This document shows positions 25,584-33,745 of a DNA stretch of 64,000 bases, piece after piece. The DNA comes from Spirosoma endophyticum. Lineage in GTDB: Bacteria; Bacteroidota; Bacteroidia; Cytophagales; Spirosomataceae. The translations under genes were made by a program, and so were the position numbers. The notes beneath the pieces are model-generated. The model saw nothing but the letters and a program-made list of their open reading frames with translations, ran no database searches and was not told the origin of the DNA. Every line of letters starts with the position of its first letter. Position 1 is the first letter of the stretch. The DNA lies in assembly GCF_900112365.1 (NCBI RefSeq), contig NZ_FOLQ01000008.1, positions 62,001-126,000 of the forward strand, given 5' to 3'.

Positions 25584-27470
25584 TTACCAAACAATTGAAT
25601 AGGTTACGACGCCAACATTATTCGTCGCTTTCACCGGAAGCAACATTTCCTTGGTGTTCTGCGCCGTATTGCGGATAACGGGTTTCGCAGTGCCCGGCAG
25701 CTCAATAAAATACTGCTTGTCGTTTATCGCGTACAGACCATTTGGCAACACGGTGATGTCTTTTCCTTCGGCAACGCGACACCAGATTTCCTTCGTTTCG
25801 GAACCTGGAGTGACCGTAAACGAGTGCGCCAATTTTCGGCCCTCGTCCGTGGACGCCAATGATTCGCGTACGTTTGCTCCCCCCAACGTATACTTGAAAA
25901 CCGGCCGACCTGATTTGTCAACATCGTAGCCCAGGTTAGTATACGTAGCGTTTGAATCGGGCCAGGCCGCATTTTGATCGGTCAGGAACGTAAGAGATGG
26001 CTTGCCCGGTAACTCAATCACGCTACCCAGCGGAACGGATAATTGGGTTTCGCCCCGACCGTGCCACATGGGCGTTGTGTCCAGAAAATCGCCCCGCCAG
26101 ATTTGCAAAAATTCACCCTTGCGAAGATCGACCGTGTAGTTCGCGTCATTGGGTTCGCCAACCGAAATGGTATGCGTGTGCTTGATGCCGTGATGATTTA
26201 CAAAACCCCGTTGCATAACCGGCTCATTGGTCGCTATCTCTTTGATCTGACTAACGGCTTCTTCAATACGTATCACCGGATTCAGTGGCGTATATTGAAC
26301 GCCGGGGCCTTCGATCGTCAGCTGAATGTCATTGCTGCGGGCGTACCAGAATCCGAAGTTTTTATAATAAGCCAGTTCAAAGGGAAAATCGCCCGCTTCC
26401 AGATTCGTGGTAATTGTTGCAAAATTGTTGTCCTTGCCAGTTATGGTCAGGAGTTTTTTACCCGCAATGGATAACTCGCCCGCTCCGTTTGGATTCGTGG
26501 GAAGCGTTTCATTGGGAATAAAACGTAGCGTCAGATTCAGCAGATATTGCCCGGCGCGGGGAATGTGAATCGTACCGGTGATTTTTCCGCCAAAATTATC
26601 CCGGCTACCCGGTGCCTGATGCGCTAGAATCTCAATCGGCATCTCCCGTTTCGGCGTGAGCGCGTTGAAGTCGTCTACTGATTTGAATTTGCCATCGTAG
26701 GCTTTCAGCGTAAGCTTGGTTAAAGTAACTGGCTCAATACCATACGCTTTGTACTTGATATTCCGAATCGCTACAGGGCCGTGATCGCCCTGAATCATGA
26801 GTGGCCCGGTTGGTTTTTCATCCTGAAACGCAGCGGCTCGCGTTGGCCCGGTTACTTCAATGTTTTCATGGATGGTAACGCCATTCTGGATAACCTTGAT
26901 GAACTTGGCATTAGCAATTTTCTCCCCTTTTTCATTGAAGCGTGGTGCGCGGAACACAATTTTAAAATGCTGCCATAGCCCAGGAGCTTTGCTGACATTC
27001 TGCGAGGGTGGATGACCTTCGTAGCCTTTGCGACCTTCGGGACGGCTTTCGTCCCAACGTTCATAAATCGATCCGCAATCGACTGACTTCGGGTCTTTTT
27101 CGCCCCAGCTATCGAACAGTTGAATTTCGTACCGGCTTTGCAGATAAATGCCCGAATTAGAGCCTTTCTCCATCATGAAATCCAGCTCCAGCTCCAGGTC
27201 ACCGTGTTCCATTTTGGTGAACAACTGATCTTTACTCTTTCCAGAAAGATCGTTGACCAGAATGCTGGTTCCTGCTTTGGTACTTGCTTTGCCATTTTTG
27301 TTGATGTCGTAGAAGACATCGCCAACGATTTTCCAGTTTCCACCGGTTGGCTTAAAGTCGTTGAGATTCTGAAGGTTAAGCGTTGCGTAAGGTAATTCAT
27401 TGGTTTGCGCCGATACACTAAATGTATAGAGTAACAGGCACAAAAGAGACCAACAGACAGGACGTTGCAT
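25584..27470 (-). CDS. DUF1080 (3-keto-disaccharide hydrolase-like) secreted protein with C-terminal extra domains
   Basis: A 628-residue protein with a signal peptide (about 1-21, ending VSAQ). Residues about 30-240 form the DUF1080 jelly roll: DFKPTGGNWKIVGDVFYD, DLELELDFMMEKGSNSGIYLQSRYEIQLFDSW and LWQHFKIVFRAPRF are typical. Some DUF1080 proteins cleave 3-keto-glycosides. Residues about 285-390 look like a PA14-type or carbohydrate-binding beta sandwich (GTIHIPRAGQYLLNL), and the C-terminus is another beta-rich domain. It is the first gene of a probable operon with the cupredoxin propeller. A role in extracellular oxidised-sugar breakdown is inference. Confidence 0.82.
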   Translation of the reverse strand: MQRPVCWSLLCLLLYTFSVSAQTNELPYATLNLQNLNDFKPTGGNWKIVGDVFYDINKNGKASTKAGTSILVNDLSGKSKDQLFTKMEHGDLELELDFMMEKGSNSGIYLQSRYEIQLFDSWGEKDPKSVDCGSIYERWDESRPEGRKGYEGHPPSQNVSKAPGLWQHFKIVFRAPRFNEKGEKIANAKFIKVIQNGVTIHENIEVTGPTRAAAFQDEKPTGPLMIQGDHGPVAIRNIKYKAYGIEPVTLTKLTLKAYDGKFKSVDDFNALTPKREMPIEILAHQAPGSRDNFGGKITGTIHIPRAGQYLLNLTLRFIPNETLPTNPNGAGELSIAGKKLLTITGKDNNFATITTNLEAGDFPFELAYYKNFGFWYARSNDIQLTIEGPGVQYTPLNPVIRIEEAVSQIKEIATNEPVMQRGFVNHHGIKHTHTISVGEPNDANYTVDLRKGEFLQIWRGDFLDTTPMWHGRGETQLSVPLGSVIELPGKPSLTFLTDQNAAWPDSNATYTNLGYDVDKSGRPVFKYTLGGANVRESLASTDEGRKLAHSFTVTPGSETKEIWCRVAEGKDITVLPNGLYAINDKQYFIELPGTAKPVIRNTAQNTKEMLLPVKATNNVGVVTYSIVW

Positions 27471-27619
27471 AAACAGTAAATAAAAAAGGATTTTTCTACC
27501 CCAAAGTTAAGTTTTACTACGGTACCTACCCAAAAAGAAAATTAAGAGTGGGTGAAAATATGGGCGTGGAATAACTTCTCATCATTGCCATACTGTAAAA
27601 CCTGCCCTATCTTCCGCCA

Positions 27620-28129
27620 ATGAAGAAATTGCTACGTATTGATTTACTGATTGTCGCCTTGGCGGTAATAACACCGCTGGTCTCCCCGGCTCAGAACACA
27701 CCGAAGCAGCAGGCCGCAACAACGGATGAGGCTGCTATTCGAGCCTTGCGCGCCCAGTCGAATCAGGCTATTCAGTCGCGTGACCTCACGGCCTTCGGCC
27801 AGACCATGTTGCCTGATATTGACGTAACGCGGGGGAGTGGTTCACACGTATCGGGCCGGGATTCGGTGCTGGCATCCGTGGCACCACAATTTAAAGACGC
27901 TACGTTCCTCGGGTACGTCCGCACCACCGACAGCATCCAGATCAGTACGTTCAATCCCCTTGCTGCCGAGCATGGTCACTGGACCGGCCGTTTCCAGCGT
28001 CCCGACGGCATTCAAACAATTACGGGTACGTATCTGTCCATGTGGCGCAAAACCGAATCGGGCTGGAAAATCCGCTCCGAACTGTTTGTGAGTTTAGGTT
28101 GCACCGGGAGCGCGGATTGTGGGAAGTGA
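27620..28129 (+). CDS. secreted DUF4440/SnoaL-like (NTF2-fold) protein
   Basis: A 169-residue protein with a signal peptide (ending VSPAQN). It has the cone-shaped NTF2 fold pattern: DEAAIRALRAQSNQAIQSRDL near residue 37, GHWTGRFQRPDG near 118, and GTYLSMWRKTESGWKIRSELFVSL near 132. DUF4440 proteins are often small-ligand-binding or uncharacterised. The C-terminus has a short Cys pair (GCTGSADCG). Single gene, divergent from DUF1080 with a 149-base gap between start codons. Confidence 0.78.
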   Translation: MKKLLRIDLLIVALAVITPLVSPAQNTPKQQAATTDEAAIRALRAQSNQAIQSRDLTAFGQTMLPDIDVTRGSGSHVSGRDSVLASVAPQFKDATFLGYVRTTDSIQISTFNPLAAEHGHWTGRFQRPDGIQTITGTYLSMWRKTESGWKIRSELFVSLGCTGSADCGK

Positions 28130-28140
28130 GGAATGAAAAC

Positions 28141-28377
28141 CTATACGTTTGGAATACGACCTATTTTCTGACTTCGTTCGATTGGCGTACTCGATTTAAT
28201 CACCAATCCTCCGTTGTCTGACGGTGGGTTTGCGGGATTTGAGTAGTAAATAGCCTTAGCCCGCCGAATGAGTTTCAGCGCAGCCGCTAACCGTTCCTAC
28301 AGTGTTTTGGCCCGCCAATATTCTTTATCGTAAGCCGGAATGTCGTCGAAATTGCTCGATTTGTGGATGAGCGGCAT
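28141..28377 (-). pseudogene. small gene with an internal stop codon (78-residue protein when read through)
   Basis: Starting at the ATG at 28377, a single frame runs to the TAG at 28141-28143, interrupted only by a TAG at codon 27 (28297-28299). The two halves read as one protein-like sequence: MPLIHKSSNFDDIPAYDKEY, then WRAKTL, stop, ERLAAALKLIRRAKAIYYSN and onward. The charged, helical second half has no start of its own. I do not recognise a named family. It follows the equally damaged gene at 28387-28818 by 9 bases. A sequencing error at this one base remains possible. Confidence 0.6.
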
Positions 28378-28386
28378 GAGCGGAAA

Positions 28387-28818
28387 CTAAAAGACAGGAC
28401 TTACTCCAATGTGCAATTCCTGAAACCAGCCTAATAATTGAGAGCCAGTAATTGAAAAAGAGTTAAATAAAGCTACCTGATACACTATTACAGCAATCAT
28501 ATGCCAATAGCCAAGCTTAGCAATAAAGAGATCTCGTTTCGGGTAATCTTGTTTCAATTGATCACATAATATTCTATACTCAGTATAGTCTTTTCCCAAA
28601 AAGGAACCACCAGTTAGCTTGGCAATGAATTCATTGCGTGACCAATTCCTAGCTTTAAGATCATGCAAATGGGCAATTATAAAAAAATGATTGAGTGCAA
28701 AAATTATACCCCATATTGGCGATTGACATTGATAGGCAGCAACTGCTCCTGCAAGCAGTAGTAAGCCTTCTTTTTGAAGTTAGCTATCAACCTCAGACCA
28801 TGAATGTTGATTTTTCAT
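28387..28818 (-). pseudogene. small membrane-protein gene with an early stop codon (143 codons when read through)
   Basis: From the ATG at 28818 the frame reads MKNQHSWSEVDS, then TAA at 28780-28782, then continues open to 28387: LQKEGLLLLAGAVAAYQCQS, IIFALNHFFIIAHLHDLKAR and so on, ending GWFQELHIGVSPVF. Two or three hydrophobic segments suggest a membrane protein. A single Tyr-to-stop change would explain the break. If translation instead begins at the TTG at 28668, a 93-residue product is possible. The stretch is more AT-rich than its neighbours. No family recognised. Confidence 0.55.
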
Positions 28819-28833
28819 AACACGTGTATAAAA

Positions 28834-28869
28834 AGATTTAGACCGATCTATTTAGATCGGTCTAAATCT
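28834..28869. promoter_or_regulatory. 17-bp perfect palindrome (agatttagaccgatcta with 2-base spacer)
   Basis: Positions 28834-28850 are the exact reverse complement of 28853-28869. It lies 15 bases upstream of the damaged leftward gene and downstream of glnS. It could be a terminator for glnS or an operator-like palindrome; a 2-base loop favours a protein-binding site or a cruciform. Confidence 0.45.
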
Positions 28870-28870
28870 A

Positions 28871-28958
28871 TATAATTGATTTATGATTCTCAAATCACCC
28901 CTTCTTCACTTCCTTATAATTGATTTATGATTCTCAAATCACCCCTTCTTCACTTCCT
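28871..28958. repeat. 44-bp perfect tandem duplication covering the glnS 3' end
   Basis: Positions 28871-28914 and 28915-28958 are identical. The second copy contains the last 20 bases of glnS, including its stop codon at 28939; the first copy repeats these bases in the untranslated region. Recent slippage or unequal crossing over would produce this. Confidence 0.85.
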
Positions 28959-30651
28959 TCGCAAACGAATCTTTCAACGTAACGGTCCGGTTGAAAACGG
29001 GCCGGTCGGCGGTGGAGTCGGGGTCGAGAATGAAGTAGCCTTTGCGCATGAACTGGAAATTGCTTTGCGCACCAGAACGGGCCGCTTCCACCAACGCCGG
29101 TTCGACAAAAGCACGTACCGTCGACAATGAATTTGGGTTCAGCAACTCTTTGAAATCGCGTTCGTCGGCGGCAGGGTTCTCGACGGAGAATAGTCGGTCG
29201 TAAAGACGGACTTCGGCTTCAACCGCATGTGGCACCGATACCCAGTGGATCGTGCCTTTCACGCTCATACCCGACGTATCGGAACCGCTCTTGGTTTCGG
29301 GAAGGTAAGTACAGCGCAGCTCGATAATCTCGCCCGCGTTGTCTTTCACGACTTCGTCGCATTTGATGATATACGCGCCTTTCAGCCGTACCATACCGCC
29401 CGGAAACAACCGGAAGAATTTCTTCGGCGGATTTTCCAGAAAGTCGTCTCGCTCAATGTATACCTCGCGACTAAACGGTACGTCGCGTTCGCCCGCCGTT
29501 GGGTCTTCGGGACTATTTTCGATCCGCATGATTTCCTCGCGGCCCACTTCATAATTCGTGATGACGAGTTTTAGCGGCTTTTCGTCCAAAACGGCCATTA
29601 CGCGGTGGGTCGTTTTGTTCAACTCTTCCCGGATGCAGAATTCCAGCAAACCCACGTCGATTAGGTTGTCGCGCTTGGCGATGCCAATGCGGTCGGCGAA
29701 TTCGCGGATGCTAGCGGGTGTGTAGCCTCGCCGACGAATACCGGCAATGGTCGGCATGCGAGGATCGTCCCAACCACTCACGTGGCCTTCTTCCACCAAT
29801 AGTTTCAGTTTCCGTTTGCTCATGACCGTGTAGGTCAGGTTGAGCCGCGCAAATTCAATCTGGCGGGATGGGAAAATGTTCAGCTTGTCGATAAACCACT
29901 CGTACAAGGGACGGTGTACTTCAAATTCCAGCGTACAGAGCGAGTGCGTAATATGCTCGATCGCATCCGATTGCCCATGCGCGAAATCGTACATCGGGTA
30001 GATGCACCACGTATCGCCCGTGCGGTGGTGATGGGCGTGTTTGATGCGATAGATGATCGGGTCACGCAACTGCATGTTCGGCGACGCCATATCGACTTTG
30101 GCACGTAGCACTTTTGCCCCGTCGGGGTACTCGCCTGCTTTCATGCGCCGGAACAGATCGAGGTTTTCGTCCACGCTCCGGTCGCGGTATTGACTTATCC
30201 GACCGGGCTCGGTAGGCGTGCCTTTTTGAGCCGCAATTTCTTCCGAGGTCGAATCATCGACATATGCCAGTCCCTTCGAGATCAGGGTTTCGGCGAACTG
30301 GTAAATCTGGTCGAAGTAATCAGATGCGTAGAACTCATTCTCCCAGTCGAAGCCGAGCCAGTGAACGTCATTCTTGATGGAATCTACGTATTCAGTGTCT
30401 TCCGTAACCGGGTTTGTATCGTCGAACCGTAGATTGGTTTGGCCGCCGTATTTATCGGCGAGTCCGAAATTGAGGCAAATCGACTTGGCATGGCCAATGT
30501 GCAGATATCCGTTTGGCTCGGGTGGAAAGCGCGTATGAATTCGCCCACCGTTTTTGCCGGATTCAATATCCTCTTCTACGATTTGTTCAATGAAGTTAAG
30601 AGACTTTTCGCCAGATGTACGTTCGTCGGAGTCTTTGGGTGCTTCGGTCAT
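28939..30651 (-). CDS. glnS: glutaminyl-tRNA synthetase
   Basis: A 570-residue class I synthetase that charges tRNA-Gln directly. The HIGH motif is in [15 protein letters not shown] near residue 43, and the KMSKS-type loop is VMSKRKL near 270. The catalytic core includes [12 protein letters not shown] and [29 protein letters not shown], a feature of GlnRS. Two C-terminal anticodon-binding beta barrels follow (from about 345). Length matches E. coli GlnS (554). A promoter-like element lies 28-59 bases upstream. Single gene; the downstream flank holds a tandem duplication. Confidence 0.97.
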   Translation of the reverse strand: MTEAPKDSDERTSGEKSLNFIEQIVEEDIESGKNGGRIHTRFPPEPNGYLHIGHAKSICLNFGLADKYGGQTNLRFDDTNPVTEDTEYVDSIKNDVHWLGFDWENEFYASDYFDQIYQFAETLISKGLAYVDDSTSEEIAAQKGTPTEPGRISQYRDRSVDENLDLFRRMKAGEYPDGAKVLRAKVDMASPNMQLRDPIIYRIKHAHHHRTGDTWCIYPMYDFAHGQSDAIEHITHSLCTLEFEVHRPLYEWFIDKLNIFPSRQIEFARLNLTYTVMSKRKLKLLVEEGHVSGWDDPRMPTIAGIRRRGYTPASIREFADRIGIAKRDNLIDVGLLEFCIREELNKTTHRVMAVLDEKPLKLVITNYEVGREEIMRIENSPEDPTAGERDVPFSREVYIERDDFLENPPKKFFRLFPGGMVRLKGAYIIKCDEVVKDNAGEIIELRCTYLPETKSGSDTSGMSVKGTIHWVSVPHAVEAEVRLYDRLFSVENPAADERDFKELLNPNSLSTVRAFVEPALVEAARSGAQSNFQFMRKGYFILDPDSTADRPVFNRTVTLKDSFAKEVKKG

Positions 30652-30678
30652 GTCGCTTAATCGCTACTGATAAAGCCC

Positions 30679-30710
30679 CGAAATTACGGCCTTTGAGTGG
30701 GTTTGACAAA
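30679..30710 (-). promoter_or_regulatory. Bacteroidota-type promoter for glnS
   Basis: On the leftward strand TTTG (30707-30710) is followed after 20 bases by TAATTTCG (30679-30686), close to the phylum's -33 TTTG / -7 TAnnTTTG consensus (one mismatch). Transcription would begin about 20 bases before the glnS ATG. Confidence 0.45.
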
Positions 30711-31005
30711 CCGGAGAGCGAGTTGTTCTGAAATGTAAGGGTAGGTAAGGGATGGCTGTGAACCGACAACGTTTTATCGTTTCCACTACTTACTTATAAC
30801 AAATGTAGCGCATTCGCTGTTACGATTCGACTAATCGATATTTCAGGTAAATTGCCTCTGTATCAGGTAGTTTTGTGTAGTTAATTTATGGGTTGAATCT
30901 CCGGATTATTACTTAGGCAACTGATGGATGGCCGTTAAATTCTTAGTTGTAAACGAACAAAACGCTAATCGGAAATAGTTGTTAGATAGTACACGTTGTT
31001 GACTA
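30711..31005. other. intergenic region between glnS and the efflux operon
   Basis: Divergent promoter region. TAGTTTTG at 30868-30875 matches the TAnnTTTG element for the rightward efflux operon, but no well-spaced TTTG partner is seen. No supported reading frame. Confidence 0.4.
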
Positions 31006-31041
31006 ATGTTGTTGCCGTGTATTATTGCACCTCACTGTCTT

Positions 31042-32382
31042 ATGAAGAAGAGTTGGTTTACATTACTTGTTGGGGTCTTTAGCGTGTTTGGGCATTTGGG
31101 GTTTGCGCAAAAAACGTCTGATTCATTGGCAAAACAGGCATACCTGACGGACTGTGTTCAGTATGCGCTAAGTCATCAACCCGTTATCCGTCAATCCCTT
31201 ATTGATCAGGAAGTTGCCGAACGTACGGTTCAAAGTTCGCTGGCGGCCTGGTATCCGCAATTGTCGGCTGGGTACAATCTTATCCATAACCTTAAACTAC
31301 CTACTACGATTTTCCCCGATCCAACGACCGGCGAAAGCGTTCCCCGGACAATCGGTGCCAAAAACACCTCGACAGCGTCCCTTTCGTTAACCCAAAGCAT
31401 TTTTAGCCGGGACCTGTTGCTGGCGAGCCGAACGGCTGATGCGTATCGGGCGCAGGCGACTCAGGTGACGGTACGTAATAAAATCGACGTAGTGGTTAAT
31501 GTCAGCAAAGCGTTTTACGACGTCATTCTGACACAGCGGCAGGTTGACATCCTGAGTGAAGACATTACCCGGTTGCAGCGTAGCTTACAGGACGCCACCA
31601 ACCAGTATCAGGGCGGGATTGTCGATAAAACTGATCCACAGCGAGCCAAAATTGCCCTCAATAATTCCCGCGCCCAGCAGAAGCAATTTCGCGATCAGGT
31701 GGGCGCCAAAGTCCAGACGCTTAAGCAGTTAATGGGGTATCCGCCAAATATGGTGCTCAACGTAAGCTATGATACGCTTCAGTTATTTAACGAAGTTGCT
31801 ATGGACACGACTCTACTGGTGAATCCGCAGCGCCGTATCGAGTACCAGCTTTTGCAAACGCAAGGTCAGCTACTGGCGGCCAACGTGCGTTACCAACGAT
31901 GGGCTTATCTGCCTACGGTAGGCGCCTTTGCCAATTACAACCTGCTCTTCCAGAACAACGCTTTCGGACAATTATATAGCCAGAGCTTCCCTAACTCATT
32001 GATGGGTCTGTCATTAGCCTTGCCCATTTTTCAGGGCGGGCGACGCATTCAGCAGACGAAAATTGCCGAATTACAGGTTCAGCGGTTGAACTGGGATTTG
32101 AGTGCGTTGACCAGTGCCGTCGACGCTGAATATGCGCAGGCACTTTCCAACTACAAAGGCAATTTGGCTAATTATCTGGCCTTGCGTGAAAATCAGTTAT
32201 TGGCTGAGGATGTGTATCGGGTTATCAACCTGCAATACCGATCCGGCATAAAAACCTATCTGGACGTTACCATTGCTGAAGCTGACCTGCGAACGGCCCG
32301 CCTGAACGTATTCAATGCGTTGTATCAGGTATTAATCAGCAAGCTGGATGTTCAGCGAGCGTTGGGTGAAATTCGATTTTGA
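31042..32382 (+). CDS. TolC-family outer membrane efflux protein
   Basis: About 446 residues with a signal peptide (MKKSWFTLLVGVFSVFGHLGFAQ). Two OEP repeats of long amphipathic helices and beta strands are visible: CVQYALSHQPVIRQSLIDQEVAE near residue 38, STASLSLTQSIFSRDLLLASR near 113, GLSLALPIFQGGRRIQQTKIAELQV near 325 and YRSGIKTYLDVTIAEADL near 405. It forms the outer-membrane channel of the RND pump encoded downstream. I prefer the ATG at 31042 over that at 31006 because it starts a clean signal peptide. First gene of an OMF-adaptor-pump operon. Confidence 0.92.
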   Translation: MKKSWFTLLVGVFSVFGHLGFAQKTSDSLAKQAYLTDCVQYALSHQPVIRQSLIDQEVAERTVQSSLAAWYPQLSAGYNLIHNLKLPTTIFPDPTTGESVPRTIGAKNTSTASLSLTQSIFSRDLLLASRTADAYRAQATQVTVRNKIDVVVNVSKAFYDVILTQRQVDILSEDITRLQRSLQDATNQYQGGIVDKTDPQRAKIALNNSRAQQKQFRDQVGAKVQTLKQLMGYPPNMVLNVSYDTLQLFNEVAMDTTLLVNPQRRIEYQLLQTQGQLLAANVRYQRWAYLPTVGAFANYNLLFQNNAFGQLYSQSFPNSLMGLSLALPIFQGGRRIQQTKIAELQVQRLNWDLSALTSAVDAEYAQALSNYKGNLANYLALRENQLLAEDVYRVINLQYRSGIKTYLDVTIAEADLRTARLNVFNALYQVLISKLDVQRALGEIRF

Positions 32383-32473
32383 CGTATCGTCGGGTTTTAA
32401 CTCCGAGTAAGTTTATAAGTAAGAAATACAAATGAGTTGCCTCGGTCCGGGGTTTGATTGAATACAACACACA

Positions 32474-33637
32474 ATGAAAAAATACATCGGTATCGTTTTT
32501 GTAACGGCCAACTTATTTCTCGCTGCCTGTGGCGGCAAAAAGGATGACCAGCAACAAGCTCCTCCACCACCCACCGCCGTTTCGGCGGTAAAGGCGGAGA
32601 AGGGAAATGCAGTTTATTATGATCAATTCCCGGCTACGGTAACGGCCTTGCTTGAAGTGGAGATTCAACCGCAGGTAGCTGGAAATATTACGGGTATCTT
32701 TTTTCAGGATGGTCAGCGGGTTAGCAAAGGGCAGAAACTGTACACGATTGATCCGCAGCAATACCGCGCTGGCTATGATCAGGCCGTAGCGAATCTGAAC
32801 GTGCAGAAAGCAAACCTGAATCGTGCTCAGAAAGACGCTAATCGCTATAATACACTGGCGGAACAGGACGCTGTTGCCAAGCAACTGGTCGACAACGCCA
32901 ACGCTACGTTGGAAGCGGCAAAAATGCAGGTAGAAGCCTCTCAGGCGACGATCCAGCAAGTGGCAACAAATCTGAAATACACGACAATTTATGCGCCACT
33001 GGACGGTACGATCGGTATTTCGCAGGTTCGGCTTGGCGCAGCTGTAGCGCCGGGGTCAACGCCCCTCAATACGATCTCGTCGGACAATCCAATTGCTGCC
33101 GATCTTCAGGTTGACGAAACGGAGATTCCGCGTTTTCTGAAATTGCAGAACCAGAAAAATTTGGGTCGTGATTCAATTCTGGTATTAATTCAACCCGATG
33201 GGAATCAGTATAAATATCCTGGTACGGTACGTATCATTGATCGCGCCGTTGATCCACAAACCGGTACGCTCCGCGTCCGGGTCGCTTTCCCAAATCCGGA
33301 TAAGCAACTGAAACCTGGCTTAAATGGGAATGTTCGTGTGAAAAATACCACGGGCCAGCCGCAGTTGTTGATTCCGTATCAGGCCGTGACCGAGCAGATG
33401 AGCGAGTATTTTGTATTTGTCGTTGGCGATAGCAGCAAAGTATCCCAGAAAAAGGTGACGCTGGGCGCACGAATCAATGATAAAGTTATTGTAAAAGAGG
33501 GCATCAAAGAAGGCGATATGGTTGTGACAGAAGGCACTCAGAAAATTCGTGAAGGCGCTAAAGTTCGCATTAGCCAACCCGGCCAATCGGGCGGTCCAAA
33601 ACCTGATTCCAGTAACAAGCAAACGGCAGCAAAATAG
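32474..33637 (+). CDS. RND efflux periplasmic adaptor (membrane fusion protein), lipoprotein
   Basis: A 387-residue protein with a lipoprotein signal (LFLAACGGKKDDQQ, Cys about 19). Order of parts: lipoyl half (VEIQPQVAGNITGIFFQDGQRVSKGQKLYTID, near 60), alpha hairpin (about 100-160), second lipoyl half (YTTIYAPLDGTIGISQVRLGAAV near 170), beta barrel and membrane-proximal domain (IPYQAVTEQMSEYFVFVV near 297). This is the AcrA/MexA family; it links the inner-membrane pump to TolC. It follows the TolC gene by 91 bases. Its stop codon touches the left arm of the long hairpin before the pump gene. Confidence 0.93.
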   Translation: MKKYIGIVFVTANLFLAACGGKKDDQQQAPPPPTAVSAVKAEKGNAVYYDQFPATVTALLEVEIQPQVAGNITGIFFQDGQRVSKGQKLYTIDPQQYRAGYDQAVANLNVQKANLNRAQKDANRYNTLAEQDAVAKQLVDNANATLEAAKMQVEASQATIQQVATNLKYTTIYAPLDGTIGISQVRLGAAVAPGSTPLNTISSDNPIAADLQVDETEIPRFLKLQNQKNLGRDSILVLIQPDGNQYKYPGTVRIIDRAVDPQTGTLRVRVAFPNPDKQLKPGLNGNVRVKNTTGQPQLLIPYQAVTEQMSEYFVFVVGDSSKVSQKKVTLGARINDKVIVKEGIKEGDMVVTEGTQKIREGAKVRISQPGQSGGPKPDSSNKQTAAK

Positions 33638-33729
33638 GTTACAGTTTATGGTATCTGGTTTACGGTTGGCTGACACATAAGCTATTCGTGAGCTGGCCAA
33701 CCGTAAACCAGATACCGTAAACTGTAACC
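33637..33729. repeat. 34-bp hairpin between adaptor and pump genes
   Basis: Positions 33637-33670 pair with 33696-33729 with one mismatch and a 25-base loop. The stem spans almost the whole 108-base intergenic gap inside the efflux operon. No T-tract follows the right arm. It could stabilise or process the upstream mRNA, act as a partial terminator that sets the subunit ratio, or be an interspersed repeat. Confidence 0.7.
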
Positions 33730-33745
33730 GTCAAACTCAACAAGT

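Noticed and set aside
25557..25590. Seven-base overlap between the DUF1080 and cupredoxin-propeller genes
   Set aside because: The overlap exists only if the upstream ATG at 25590 is used; the ATG at 25557 gives a normal signal peptide and no overlap.
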